Part shown: positions 56,124 to 64,000 of the stretch, piece by piece
How the letters are laid out: each line of letters opens with the position of its first letter
Position numbering within the stretch: position 1 is the stretch's first letter
Assembly (NCBI RefSeq): GCF_015752155.1
Contig: NZ_JADOVI010000004.1
Location: 1-64,000, forward strand
DNA length: 64,000 nt
DNA from: Cryobacterium sp. MP_M3
GTDB taxonomy: Bacteria; Actinomycetota; Actinomycetes; Actinomycetales; Microbacteriaceae
Direction: 5' to 3'
Position numbers and translations under genes: made by a program
Notes under the pieces: generated by a model
Told to the model about the DNA's origin: nothing
The model's database searches: none
The model's input: the letters and a program-made list of their open reading frames with translations, nothing else

Positions 56124-56158
56124 CTTGTTCGAAACAAGAGTCTTATGCATCGGATGCA
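56124..56158. promoter_or_regulatory. Two dyads upstream of the nucleotidyltransferase gene
   Basis: CTTGTT-CGA-AACAAG at 56124-56138 and TGCATC-G-GATGCA at 56146-56158 are perfect inverted repeats. A run of seven T and the AGGAG site follow before the GTG at 56192. They may be operators or part of the leader of the envelope-polymer genes. The 269-nt gap before them holds nothing else I recognise. Confidence 0.4.
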
Positions 56159-56191
56159 GGGGTCGCTCGAATCTTTTTTTAGGAGATAATC

Positions 56192-56884
56192 GTGACCACC
56201 CAGGTAGTCATTTTGGCAGCAGGCATGGGAAGCAGACTCGGTCGTTCGCTTCCGAAGCCGCTGACCGAACTCAACGACGGTCGAACGATCATGCAGCAGC
56301 AGTTCGACAACATCGCGCACGCCTTCGGCAAGAAGGCCAAGGTCACCATCGTGGTCGGCTACAAGCTCGAGCACATCATCGAGGCGTTCCCGCAGGCATC
56401 CTTCGTCTACAACGAAGAGTACGACCAGACCAACACGTCGAAGAGCCTGATGCGCGCATTGCAGGCGTCGAGCACCGGCGGTGTTCTCTGGATGAACGGC
56501 GACGTCGTCTTCGACCCCGCCATTCTCGACCGCGCTGCGGCCATGGTCGCCCGCGACCAGTCGTTCGTCACCGTGAACACCTCCAAGGTGTCCGATGAAG
56601 AGGTCAAGTACACCACCAGCGCCGAGGGCTACATCAAGGAGTTGTCGAAGACCGTCAAGGGCGGGCTCGGCGAAGCGGTCGGCATCAACTACATCTCGAG
56701 CGCCTACAAGGCGGTCCTGCTTCACCACCTCGCCAAGGTCGGCGACCAGGACTACTTCGAACGCGGCATCGAACTCGCAATCGAGAAGAACAACCTCCTC
56801 GTCGAGCCGCTCGACATCTCGGACTTCTACGCGGTCGAGGTCGACTTCGCTGAGGACCTGGAGCGCGCGAACCTGTTCGTCTAA
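56192..56884 (+). CDS. Sugar/choline-phosphate nucleotidyltransferase-like protein
   Basis: A 230-residue protein starting with the nucleotidyltransferase motif VVILAAGMGSRLG (about 5-17) followed by PKPLTEL, then MNGDVVFD with the catalytic Asp near 110. The short length, without a C-terminal hexapeptide domain, resembles LicC/HddC-like CTP- or GTP-dependent enzymes. It would make an activated sugar or polyol for surface polymers. GTG 56192 follows AGGAG. It is monocistronic, with a strong terminator after it. Confidence 0.75.
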   Translation: MTTQVVILAAGMGSRLGRSLPKPLTELNDGRTIMQQQFDNIAHAFGKKAKVTIVVGYKLEHIIEAFPQASFVYNEEYDQTNTSKSLMRALQASSTGGVLWMNGDVVFDPAILDRAAAMVARDQSFVTVNTSKVSDEEVKYTTSAEGYIKELSKTVKGGLGEAVGINYISSAYKAVLLHHLAKVGDQDYFERGIELAIEKNNLLVEPLDISDFYAVEVDFAEDLERANLFV

Positions 56885-56904
56885 CCAGACGCGACGATGA
56901 ACAT

Positions 56905-56937
56905 GCCCCCGGCACAACCAGGTGCCGGGGGCTTTTT
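56905..56937 (+). terminator. Strong terminator after the nucleotidyltransferase gene
   Basis: GCCCCCGGCAC and GTGCCGGGGGC form a perfect 11-bp stem with a 6-nt loop followed by TTTTT. Confidence 0.9.
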
Positions 56938-57003
56938 CATGCCCGGGACTCGCTGTGTCCCAGGTGGAGCCGTGCCGGGCCGGGCTCACCTACGATTGGT
57001 CGA

Positions 57004-57804
57004 GTGAGTAGTTATGCGGAAGTGCGCCCCGAGCAACGCACGTCATTCGCGCGCTACCGGCATTCGCTCTGGCTGCTGACCCAGCGCGACCTGCGGGTTC
57101 GCTACTCGACGTCGCTCCTGGGTTACTTCTGGTCGATCCTCGACCCGCTCGTCATGGCCGGCATCTACTGGTTCGTCTTCACGCAGGTCTTCCACCGCGG
57201 TGCGGGCCACGAGCCATACATCATCTTCCTGCTCTCCGCCCTGCTTCCCTGGATGTGGTTCAACGGCACCATCTCCGACTGCACCCGCGCGTTCCTGCGC
57301 GAGGCGAAGCTCATCCGCTCCACCCGGATACCCCGCACCATCTGGGTCAACCGGCTAGTGCTGTCCAAGGGCATCGAATTCCTGGCCTCCGTGCCGGTTC
57401 TGCTCTTCTTCGCGATCGTCTCCGGCGCGCCGATCACGGCGGGGGCGTTCCTCTTCCCACTGGCAATCCTCATCCAGACGGTGCTGACCGCCGGGGTAGG
57501 GCTGATGGTCGCGCCCCTCGTCGTCTTCTTCCGCGACCTGGAGCGGGCGGTCAAACTGGTGCTCCGGTTCCTGTTCTACGCCTCCCCCATCATTTACAGC
57601 ACCTCGGACCTGCCCGGCCAACTGCACTTCTGGGCGGCGTTCAACCCGTTGAGCGGGATCTTCAGCCTCTACCGGGCGGCGTTCTTCCCCGGCGACCTGG
57701 ACTGGCTCACCGTCGGCATCAGCGCCGCGATGTCCCTGGCCATGCTCGGCCTCGGGATCCTGGTTTTCAAGCGCACCGAACGTGCAGTCCTGAAGGAGAT
57801 CTAG
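57004..57804 (+). CDS. ABC-2 polysaccharide/teichoic acid exporter permease
   Basis: A 266-residue permease of the Wzm/TagG type with six membrane segments and the typical N-terminal RHSLWLLTQRDLRVRY and LLGYFWSILDPL. Together with the overlapping ATPase it would move a lipid-linked polymer across the membrane. The stop shares 1 nt with the next start. Confidence 0.85.
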   Translation: MSSYAEVRPEQRTSFARYRHSLWLLTQRDLRVRYSTSLLGYFWSILDPLVMAGIYWFVFTQVFHRGAGHEPYIIFLLSALLPWMWFNGTISDCTRAFLREAKLIRSTRIPRTIWVNRLVLSKGIEFLASVPVLLFFAIVSGAPITAGAFLFPLAILIQTVLTAGVGLMVAPLVVFFRDLERAVKLVLRFLFYASPIIYSTSDLPGQLHFWAAFNPLSGIFSLYRAAFFPGDLDWLTVGISAAMSLAMLGLGILVFKRTERAVLKEI

Positions 57805-58550
57805 TGGCGGCGCCAGTCATTTCGCTGACCGGGGTCGGCATCCGGTTCAGACGGAACCGTCGCGGCCGCCGCAGTTTCAAGGATCTCTTCGCCGGCGGTC
57901 GACGGCGCAGCCGGCCCGACGAGTTCTGGGCCCTCCGTGAAGTCTCCTTCACGGTGCAGCGCGGCGAGGCCATCGGCGTCGTCGGCCGCAACGGGCAGGG
58001 CAAGTCGACCCTCCTGAAACTGGTCACCGGCGTGGTCCTCCCCGACGAGGGCAGCGTGCACGTCACCGACGGGGTGGCGCCGCTGATCGAGATCACCGGC
58101 GGTTTCGTGGACGATCTCACGGTGCGGGACAACGTCTACCTCACTGCGGGCCTGCACGGCATGACCCGGGCCCAGATCGACGCTCGCTTCGACGACATCC
58201 TCGACTTCGCCGAGATCGGCGATTTCATCGACACCCCCTACAAGCACCTCTCCAGCGGGATGAAGGTGCGGATCGCCTTCGCCGTGATCTCCCGGCTCGA
58301 GGAGCCCATCCTCCTGGTCGACGAGGTGCTTGCGGTGGGCGACAAGGCGTTCCGCGAGAAGTGCTACCGGCGGATCGAGGAACTCCTCGCCGGCGGGCGC
58401 ACACTCTTCTTCGTTTCCCACAACGAACGCGACCTCCGGCGGTTCTGCACGCGCGGCCTGTACCTGGACAAGGGGGCACTCGTGCTGGACGGACCCATCG
58501 ATGAGGTCCTCGCGCTCTACAACGCCCAGTACGGCATCAAGCCCGCCTGA
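57804..58550 (+). CDS. ABC-2 polysaccharide/teichoic acid exporter ATPase
   Basis: A 248-residue ATPase of the Wzt/TagH class with Walker A GRNGQGKSTLL, signature LSSGMKVRIAF and Walker B ILLVDEVLAVGD. AAGGAG precedes the GTG. It has no C-terminal carbohydrate-binding domain, so it resembles short TagH-like forms. It pairs with the permease before it. Confidence 0.85.
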   Translation: MAAPVISLTGVGIRFRRNRRGRRSFKDLFAGGRRRSRPDEFWALREVSFTVQRGEAIGVVGRNGQGKSTLLKLVTGVVLPDEGSVHVTDGVAPLIEITGGFVDDLTVRDNVYLTAGLHGMTRAQIDARFDDILDFAEIGDFIDTPYKHLSSGMKVRIAFAVISRLEEPILLVDEVLAVGDKAFREKCYRRIEELLAGGRTLFFVSHNERDLRRFCTRGLYLDKGALVLDGPIDEVLALYNAQYGIKPA

Positions 58551-58575
58551 GCGGCGGCCCGACGAGCCAGTGCGC

Positions 58576-58614
58576 CGGGTCAGCGCGACGGGTCAGCGCG
58601 ACGGGTCAGCGCGG
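58576..58614. repeat. Three 13-bp tandem repeats beside the XRE gene end
   Basis: CGGGTCAGCGCGA is repeated three times (last copy with one change). The third copy overlaps the stop and final codons of the minus-strand XRE gene. Confidence 0.8.
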
Positions 58615-58893
58615 TCGCCGGATGAGGACCGGCTCACGGTCGTCGCGCGCCACCGGGAGGTGCTCCGCGGAGAATCCGCTCATCAGCTCGCCCGGTTCGA
58701 GCCCGAGCACCGCGGCGAGCCTGATCAGGGTATGGAACGTCGGGTTGCCGTGGCCCCGATCGATCCGGGCGTAGTTCGACACATTGAGGCCGGCCCGATG
58801 CGCCACCGCCTCCTGATTGAGTGACAGCTGGCGGCGCCGGCGACGGAGGCGGTCACCGAGGATGCGGGATGCTTCGGAGGGAGGCTCTGGCAT
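58606..58893 (-). CDS. XRE-family HTH regulator
   Basis: A 95-residue protein with a Cro/CI-type helix-turn-helix (RLRRRRRQLSLNQEAVAHRAGLNVSNYARI, about 14-45) and a short charged tail. It stands between the exporter genes and the EcsC-like gene. It may regulate neighbouring envelope genes. No phage context is visible. Confidence 0.8.
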   Translation of the reverse strand: MPEPPSEASRILGDRLRRRRRQLSLNQEAVAHRAGLNVSNYARIDRGHGNPTFHTLIRLAAVLGLEPGELMSGFSAEHLPVARDDREPVLIRRPR

Positions 58894-58990
58894 CCTCCAT
58901 CTATAGGCTCCACCTGCGCATCCCGCTAGTGGTCAGGCAGATGTCGACACCGGCACGTAAACTCGTCGGGATACTAAGGAGAGCAGTTCG

Positions 58991-59953
58991 ATGGCAAGGA
59001 AACCCAAACCGATCGTGTCGACCACCGGCGGACTGCCCCAGGGGGGCCAACTGCCACCCGCCCTCACCAAGAGCTTCGACCGGGTGATGGCGATCCACCG
59101 CCCGGCGGTGCTCGCGCACATCCGTTCCATCCGTCGCCGATCTCCCCAGGCCGGCCCCGTGGAGCTCGTGGCAATTCTCGAACGGCGCTACCTCGCCGCG
59201 GTGACTACCGGGGGCGCGGCGGTCGGTGCGACGGCCGTGATACCCGGCGTCGGAACCGGGATCACACTCGCCCTGTCCGGAGTCGAAACGGCCGGTTTCC
59301 TGGAGGCCACGGCATTGTTCACGCAGTCCGTGAGCGAGGTGCATGGAATCACCGTCGATGACCCGGAACGAGCGCGGGCGCTGGTGATGACCATGATGCT
59401 CGGGCATGAGGGCTCAGACCTGGTGCGCCAACTCGCCGGCCAGTTTTCCGGGAACGGCACCGCCCGCACCGCGTACTGGGGGGAACTCGTGACGACCAGC
59501 CTCCCCCGGGCCATCATGGGGCCGCTCTCCGACCGGTTGCAGAGTGCGTTCATCAAGCAGTTCGCGGCCCGCGGGGGTGCCAGCCTGATCGGCAAGGCTC
59601 TGCCGTTCGGGGTCGGCGCGGTCATCGGCGGCGCCGGCAACCACATCCTGGGCAAGCGGGTCATCCACTCGTCGCGGATGGCGTTCGGGCAGGCCCCTGC
59701 CGGGTTCCGCCCTGAGCTCGACCCCCGGGCCAGGGCCGTCATGGTGCGGGAAATCGAGGTGCGGGAGTCGGCCGTGCAGGAAAGCGTCCTGCTCCCGGGA
59801 CGCGCCGGCAGGCTCAGCGAGTTCGGTCACGGAACCCTCGGCAGGCTGCCCGGCCTGGTGCCGAAGGCCCTGCGCCGGGCCAGGGACGAACGCGTCACCG
59901 ATGCCGGCCCGTCGGGCGCCGCAGCGGGTGACCCCGTGAACCCCCCGGCCTAG
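58991..59953 (+). CDS. EcsC-family-like membrane-associated protein
   Basis: A 320-residue protein whose core (TGGAAVGATAVIPGVGTGITLALSGVETAGF, then GGAGNHILGKRVI) resembles the EcsC family, with three amphipathic or membrane segments. The tail is disordered. Function unknown; EcsC in Bacillus is encoded with an ABC transporter, matching its place beside an exporter here. Confidence 0.55.
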   Translation: MARKPKPIVSTTGGLPQGGQLPPALTKSFDRVMAIHRPAVLAHIRSIRRRSPQAGPVELVAILERRYLAAVTTGGAAVGATAVIPGVGTGITLALSGVETAGFLEATALFTQSVSEVHGITVDDPERARALVMTMMLGHEGSDLVRQLAGQFSGNGTARTAYWGELVTTSLPRAIMGPLSDRLQSAFIKQFAARGGASLIGKALPFGVGAVIGGAGNHILGKRVIHSSRMAFGQAPAGFRPELDPRARAVMVREIEVRESAVQESVLLPGRAGRLSEFGHGTLGRLPGLVPKALRRARDERVTDAGPSGAAAGDPVNPPA

Positions 59954-60005
59954 ACGCCGTCGTCGAACCTGAACGTCGTCGTCGAACCTAGACGCCGTCG
60001 TCGGG
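59951..60005. repeat. Three near-identical 19-bp units between convergent genes
   Basis: TAGACGCCGTCGTCGAACC and variants occur in three tandem copies. The first begins at the EcsC-like gene stop and the third holds the stop and last codons of the glycerophosphotransferase-like gene, so the gap is made of copies of a gene end. Confidence 0.8.
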
Positions 60006-61286
60006 ATCGGCCTCGTCCGGGGTCACCGGGCCGGCATCGAGGACGTCGACGCTCGCCGCTGCGGGGTGCATCGCGTCGAACCGGTCCCATTCATCCATCA
60101 GGTGCTGGACTGCGGCATGGAAGCGCTCCGTGGCGACCCCGGCACGTGTGTCTCCGAAGTACCGCTCCACCCACACGGCCAGCCGTTGCTCCACCTCGGT
60201 GTCATGGGTCAGGTCTTCCAGGACGCGCTCGATGTCGCCGGCATCGGCTGCGTCAAGCCACTCGCAGTCGGAGAGGTACCCGCTCGAGTCGATCTGGGCT
60301 TCCGGGCTCGCGGGGCGCGTCACCATCAGCGACTTCCCCGCGGCCAGGCGGTCGTAGATCATGGCAGAGATGTCGACGATGGCCACATCCGCCGCGGAGA
60401 GCTGCCAACCCAGGTCGGGGCTCGAGTCGTAGATGTGCCTCGCGGACGCGTCACGCGCATTCGCCGCGGCGATCGCCGCGATGATCCGCCGGTTCGCGGC
60501 CGCGTACTCGGCGTCCACGACACCGCTGCGCGGGTGAGGGCGGTAGATCACCCGGTGCCGCCCCGAGTCGAGCAGGGCCGTCACGAGTGCAACACCGTGC
60601 GTCGCGATCGAACCGTAGGCCGCGGCCGGCCGGTCACCCTCCCAGGTCGGGGCGTAGAGCACCACCTGGCGTTCGTCGGGGGTGTACGGGAGGGTCCCCC
60701 CGTAGTGGTCGGCCTGCGGGCGCCCGATCTTGATGGTCCGTTTGTCGAAGTCGTAGTCCCAGAGCACCTTGTCGAGGCGGGCCAACGCTGCGTCCCCGGC
60801 GACGAAGGCGTAGTCGTAGGCCTTGATCTGGTTGGTGACCATGTACATTTTGTCGCTCTCACCATGGTTGATGAAGACGTGCCAGCGACGCCCGTAGCGC
60901 ATCATCTGGAAGTTCCGCGGGTTCTGGTTGACGTACAGCACGATCCGGATGTCCTGCTCCTCGAGCACCCGCTCGAGGCTGGAGATCTTGCGGACGTAGG
61001 CAACCGGCACGGGTGATTCGTCGATCAGGGGAAGGGCCCCGCTGCCGCTCCGGCTGAGAATGAGCACCGGCCAGGTCTCGGCAAGCTTCGCCAGCGGTTT
61101 GTACCACTGGCGCATCTGGTAGAGGTTGACATCGCCGTCGGCGAAGTAGACCGCGATTTTGAAGTGCTGGTCCGGCCGGAGATCACGGACCGCAAGGCGT
61201 CCGTCGAGGACTCGTTGAGCCTTGCGTGATGCCATGACGTCCTTGACCAGCTTGAACGCAAGCCTGACGTCTCTTTGTATACCCAC
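59988..61286 (-). CDS. CDP-glycerol glycerophosphotransferase-like protein
   Basis: A 432-residue protein of the TagB/TagF family: FINHGESDKMYM (about 138-149), VLYAPTWEG, YRPHPRSG (about 248-255) and a terminal VDISAMIYDR. The classic SD(Y)SS stretch is replaced by DISAM. It would transfer glycerol-phosphate or a similar polyol-phosphate from a CDP donor to a growing wall polymer on the membrane. It is the last gene of the left-pointing set, 69 nt from the preceding GT2 gene. Confidence 0.75.
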   Translation of the reverse strand: MGIQRDVRLAFKLVKDVMASRKAQRVLDGRLAVRDLRPDQHFKIAVYFADGDVNLYQMRQWYKPLAKLAETWPVLILSRSGSGALPLIDESPVPVAYVRKISSLERVLEEQDIRIVLYVNQNPRNFQMMRYGRRWHVFINHGESDKMYMVTNQIKAYDYAFVAGDAALARLDKVLWDYDFDKRTIKIGRPQADHYGGTLPYTPDERQVVLYAPTWEGDRPAAAYGSIATHGVALVTALLDSGRHRVIYRPHPRSGVVDAEYAAANRRIIAAIAAANARDASARHIYDSSPDLGWQLSAADVAIVDISAMIYDRLAAGKSLMVTRPASPEAQIDSSGYLSDCEWLDAADAGDIERVLEDLTHDTEVEQRLAVWVERYFGDTRAGVATERFHAAVQHLMDEWDRFDAMHPAAASVDVLDAGPVTPDEADPDDGV

Positions 61287-61355
61287 CAGTCAAGAGTACC
61301 GATTGCGTCGGGCCGGCGGCTCCGCGTGACCCCCGAACGGGTGCTCCCGGAGCAG

Positions 61356-62255
61356 TCAGACGATCGGCGGACGCCCGGCCAGGGTCATCCGCCACACGGT
61401 ACGGCCCTTGAGCGGACGCCGCTCCCCCGGGTCGCTGGTCCAGCCCTCGCGGAAACCGCCGAACCAGGCCCGGAGCGCAGGACGGTTGCGCGACCAGCGC
61501 AGCAGCTGGATGCCCAGCCAGGCGCCGGCGTAGACAGGCACGAAGGGGGCGGGGAGGTTGCGGCGGGCGAGCCAGACCCGGTTGCGGGCGTTGAGCCGGT
61601 AGTAGTCAGCGTGCCGGGTCGGCTGGATCACCGGGTGATTGGCGACGAGGTCCCCCGCGTACCAGGTGCGAAGCCCCAGGTCCCAGACTCGCCAGGCCAG
61701 CTCAATGCCCTCATGGGCGTAGAAAAACGGTTCGGCCCAGCCGCCGGTCGCGTCGAAGACCTTCCGGGGCAGGAGCACCGCGCCCTCCCAGACCGAGAAG
61801 ACGTTGCTGGAGTGGGTTGCCTCGCCCTTGCGGATGCGCGGAATCCAGCGGCGGGGCGAGGTGAGACCGGAGGGGTCGACCACCCTCGGCTGCAGAAGGC
61901 CGATGGTCGGGTCGGCGCGAAGCATGGCTATCGCCTCGCTGAGGAACCGAGGGTCGGGGATGCTGGCGTCGTCGTCGAGGAAGAACAGGAACTCACCGGC
62001 GACGGAGGAGACCCCGCGGTTGCGGCCGGCCGGAATTCCGAGGTTGGTCGGCAGCCCGAGGGACTTGACGCCCGCCGGCAACCCGATCGGCTGCCAGCCG
62101 TTGCCAACGCAGACGATGTCGAGGTGCACTTCCTGCTGGTCCAGCAGTGAACGGATGCCGCGGGCCAGGTCGCCCTGTCGCGTCCCCTGGGTGAGCACGA
62201 CCACGCCGACCGTCGGCGTGACCGGACCGATCGGGGTGACCTCAGGAACGGACAC
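61356..62255 (-). CDS. GT2 glycosyltransferase
   Basis: A 299-residue GT-A fold enzyme with VGVVVLTQG near the start and the metal-binding LFFLDDDASIP (about 90-100); a membrane-proximal basic segment lies near the end. It transfers sugars to surface polymers. It overlaps the CDP-alcohol phosphatidyltransferase gene by 14 nt, showing co-translation. Confidence 0.85.
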   Translation of the reverse strand: MSVPEVTPIGPVTPTVGVVVLTQGTRQGDLARGIRSLLDQQEVHLDIVCVGNGWQPIGLPAGVKSLGLPTNLGIPAGRNRGVSSVAGEFLFFLDDDASIPDPRFLSEAIAMLRADPTIGLLQPRVVDPSGLTSPRRWIPRIRKGEATHSSNVFSVWEGAVLLPRKVFDATGGWAEPFFYAHEGIELAWRVWDLGLRTWYAGDLVANHPVIQPTRHADYYRLNARNRVWLARRNLPAPFVPVYAGAWLGIQLLRWSRNRPALRAWFGGFREGWTSDPGERRPLKGRTVWRMTLAGRPPIV

Positions 62256-63054
62256 GCTTGGAGGCCATGATGGCGACGAAGTGGCCGACCAGGGCCAGGA
62301 ACGACAGAGGGATGAGCACGATCAGCACGACCCGGTCGACGAGGGGTTCACCCACGAAGCTGCCGAGAATGGCAGCCACGAACATCAGGATGGTGAGTTC
62401 GACCGAGTGGTACAGGCGGTGGAACGGCACGAATCGGGCGAGGCGCCGCACCTGGGCGAGGCGGCTGGAGGTGAGGGTCTTCTCCCCCCGCGTGTCGGAG
62501 AGTTTGGTGAGACCGGCGTTCGCCCTGGCCACGTGCACCATGTCGTTGAGCGCCTTGTTCAGCACGATGATGAGGGCCAGGAGCAGGGCGAGGGTGGTCC
62601 AGAGCAGGTCCGCCGGGGCCTCGAACGGGAACGCCGCCGCCCTGATGCCGAACGCGATCGGGATGAGGGCCTCAGTTGTGTAATGGCCGACCTTGTCGAG
62701 GAACACCCCGGCCGGGGAGGATTCCTTGCGCCAGCGGGCCACTTCACCGTCGCAGCAGTCCACCAGCATCTGGAGCTGTCCGAGGATGAGCGCCAGCAGC
62801 GCGCCCCAGACGCCCGGGATGAGCAGCGCGGCGGCCGTCGACCAGCCGACCAGGATCATCAGCCCCGTGACCCCGTTGGCGGTGATCCGGGTCTTCAGCA
62901 GCATCCAGGTGACGTAGGGAGAGATGTCGCGCAGGTAGAGCGAGGCGGTCCAATGCTCGGCGTTGGCCCGCAGGCGAACCTCGGGCGGCTGGGCCACGGC
63001 GCGCAGCTCGGCGATCGACGCCGGTCTGGCGGACGCGGGTGTTCCTGGCGTCAT
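62242..63054 (-). CDS. CDP-alcohol phosphatidyltransferase-like membrane enzyme
   Basis: A 270-residue protein with about six membrane segments and the family motif D99-x2-D102-G-x2-A-R-x8-G116-x3-D120-x3-H124. The last position is His rather than the usual Asp, which serves as base in known enzymes. ATG 63054 overlaps the upstream GT2 stop (ATGA). It may attach a polyol phosphate or sugar phosphate to lipid or polymer. The His change may redefine its chemistry. Confidence 0.8.
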   Translation of the reverse strand: MTPGTPASARPASIAELRAVAQPPEVRLRANAEHWTASLYLRDISPYVTWMLLKTRITANGVTGLMILVGWSTAAALLIPGVWGALLALILGQLQMLVDCCDGEVARWRKESSPAGVFLDKVGHYTTEALIPIAFGIRAAAFPFEAPADLLWTTLALLLALIIVLNKALNDMVHVARANAGLTKLSDTRGEKTLTSSRLAQVRRLARFVPFHRLYHSVELTILMFVAAILGSFVGEPLVDRVVLIVLIPLSFLALVGHFVAIMASKRVRS

Positions 63055-64000
63055 GGGTGCCTCCCGGTGTGGGCCGTGATGTTGGTGGTGAGTTTGAGAT
63101 ACCCGAGCAGGAATCCGATGCCCCAGCAGAAGTGGATGCACGGCAAGACTACGAGAAACCACAGGCCGGCACGAAACCCGTCGGGGCGGGTGACGGCCAC
63201 GGTGGCCACGGCCACGATCAGCAGGTAGGCCGCTGGGGCGAGGAATCCGAGCAGCAGCCACGGCGCCGCTCCGGTAGGCAGGGCGGCAAGTCCGGCCAGG
63301 CCGAGTACCAGGCCGAGCACGACGCCGACCACCATCACCGGCGGGGCGAAGTAGCGGATGCCGTTGGCCGCCGGGTAGCGTCGGGCGAGTTCGCCGCGCC
63401 AGAGCCCGGTGGAGACCATTTGCCTGGCCAGGCGCGCGAGGCTCGGGCGGGGACGGTAGACGACGCGCAGGCGCGGCGTGAACCAGACCGTTCCGCCGAG
63501 GTCGCGGATGCGCCGATTGAGTTCCCAGTCCTGGCCGCGTTTGATGCCCTCGTCGAAGAGGCCGACCCGCACCAGGCTGTCCATCCGGAAACAGCCGAGA
63601 TAGACCGTTTCCGCCTTGCCCTCGGGGCCGCCGACGTGCAGGGGTGTTCCGCCGAGGCCGATCTTCGTGCCGTAGGCGCGGGCGACGGCCTTCTGGAAGG
63701 GGGTCTCGCCCTGGGCGTCCATGACGCCGCCGACGTTGTCCGCCCCCGTGCGTTCGAGGGTTTCCACCGCGATGCGCGCGTAGTCCGCCGGCAGCACGGA
63801 GTGGGCATCCACCCGGATCACGACCGGGTATTGCGACGCCCGGATGGCGATGTTCAGGCCGGCCGGCGTCGATCCGACCTCGTTTTCGACGACGCGGATG
63901 CGCGGGTCGACGGAGGCCATCTCCTCGACGAGTTCGGTGGTGCCGTCGATGCTCGGCCCGAGGGCGAGGGTGACCTCGAACGGGCCGGTGTAGTCCTGGT
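63051..64000 (-). CDS. GT2 glycosyltransferase, cut by the window end
   Basis: A partial gene: the frame runs off the right edge, so the N-terminus is missing. The visible part has the GT2 pattern VIRVDAHSVLPADYARI and IKRGQDWELNRRIRDLG, then three C-terminal membrane helices, like exopolysaccharide glycosyltransferases that use DAH/DGH instead of DxD. It heads the overlapping set with the CDP-alcohol transferase gene. Confidence 0.85.
   Translation of the reverse strand, partial: QDYTGPFEVTLALGPSIDGTTELVEEMASVDPRIRVVENEVGSTPAGLNIAIRASQYPVVIRVDAHSVLPADYARIAVETLERTGADNVGGVMDAQGETPFQKAVARAYGTKIGLGGTPLHVGGPEGKAETVYLGCFRMDSLVRVGLFDEGIKRGQDWELNRRIRDLGGTVWFTPRLRVVYRPRPSLARLARQMVSTGLWRGELARRYPAANGIRYFAPPVMVVGVVLGLVLGLAGLAALPTGAAPWLLLGFLAPAAYLLIVAVATVAVTRPDGFRAGLWFLVVLPCIHFCWGIGFLLGYLKLTTNITAHTGRHP

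Overview
The window is chromosomal DNA from a high-GC actinobacterium, most likely Microbacteriaceae. The basis is GTG starts, very GC-rich third codon positions, the gene order prfB-ftsE-ftsX-smpB-ssrA, the tmRNA tag ANSNRTDFALAA, a DUF3039 protein and a SCO6880-type conjugation operon. Family names below come from reading motifs by eye; no database search was run.

Positions 1 to about 19,350 are the right part of an integrative and conjugative element (ICE) inserted at the 3' end of a tRNA-Lys(CTT) gene (19306-19381). Next to the tRNA are an excisionase, a tyrosine integrase and an HTH/PIN toxin-antitoxin pair. The type IV secretion genes (DUF6112 protein, TrbL/VirB6-like protein, SCO6880 protein, VirB4-like ATPase, VirD4-like coupling protein, SSB, DUF4913-like protein) are interrupted between 6433 and 11024. 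The interruption holds cargo: a two-gene cassette with a PD-(D/E)XK-like nuclease (7017-9001), tiny ORFs and remnants, and a coiled-coil plus caspase/CHAT-like protein (9861-10910). Left of the T4SS are two tandem dynamin-like GTPases, the first lacking its P-loop part. No relaxase and no second attachment site are visible, so the element continues left of the window.

Positions 19,400-28,500 hold hisN, a Septum_form-type lipoprotein, an NsrR-hmp nitric-oxide module with a recognisable operator, a secreted multicopper oxidase, a SulP permease and a secreted beta-propeller/phosphoesterase. Positions 28,577-32,930 carry the core block ssrA, smpB, ftsX, ftsE and prfB, all on the minus strand. Positions 33,000-36,400 contain two transporters, an F420-type oxidoreductase and a pentapeptide-repeat protein. 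Positions 36,400-41,080 are a Tad/Flp pilus operon (tadA, tadB, tadC, pilin-like, two TadE-like, one TadG-like).

Positions 41,200-47,200 include an SDR dehydrogenase and an MHS-type transporter facing a LysR regulator, a tRNA-Leu(TAG) squeezed between the LysR gene and a DedA gene, a second DedA gene and a CDF metal exporter. Positions 47,200-52,600 are housekeeping genes: murI-rph-rdgB, fabF, pncB and a DUF3039 protein. Positions 52,600-55,900 encode an ABC exporter whose ATPase has a very long repetitive Ala/Pro-rich N-terminus.

Positions 56,190-64,000 form a cell-envelope polymer locus. It has a sugar-nucleotide-type nucleotidyltransferase, a Wzm/TagG plus Wzt/TagH exporter, a CDP-glycerol glycerophosphotransferase-like protein, a CDP-alcohol phosphatidyltransferase with an altered motif and two GT2 glycosyltransferases. 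This suggests a teichoic-acid-like or phosphate-containing surface glycopolymer. The strongest leads for something undescribed are the ICE cargo genes, especially the 7017-9001 cassette and the paired dynamin-like GTPases.
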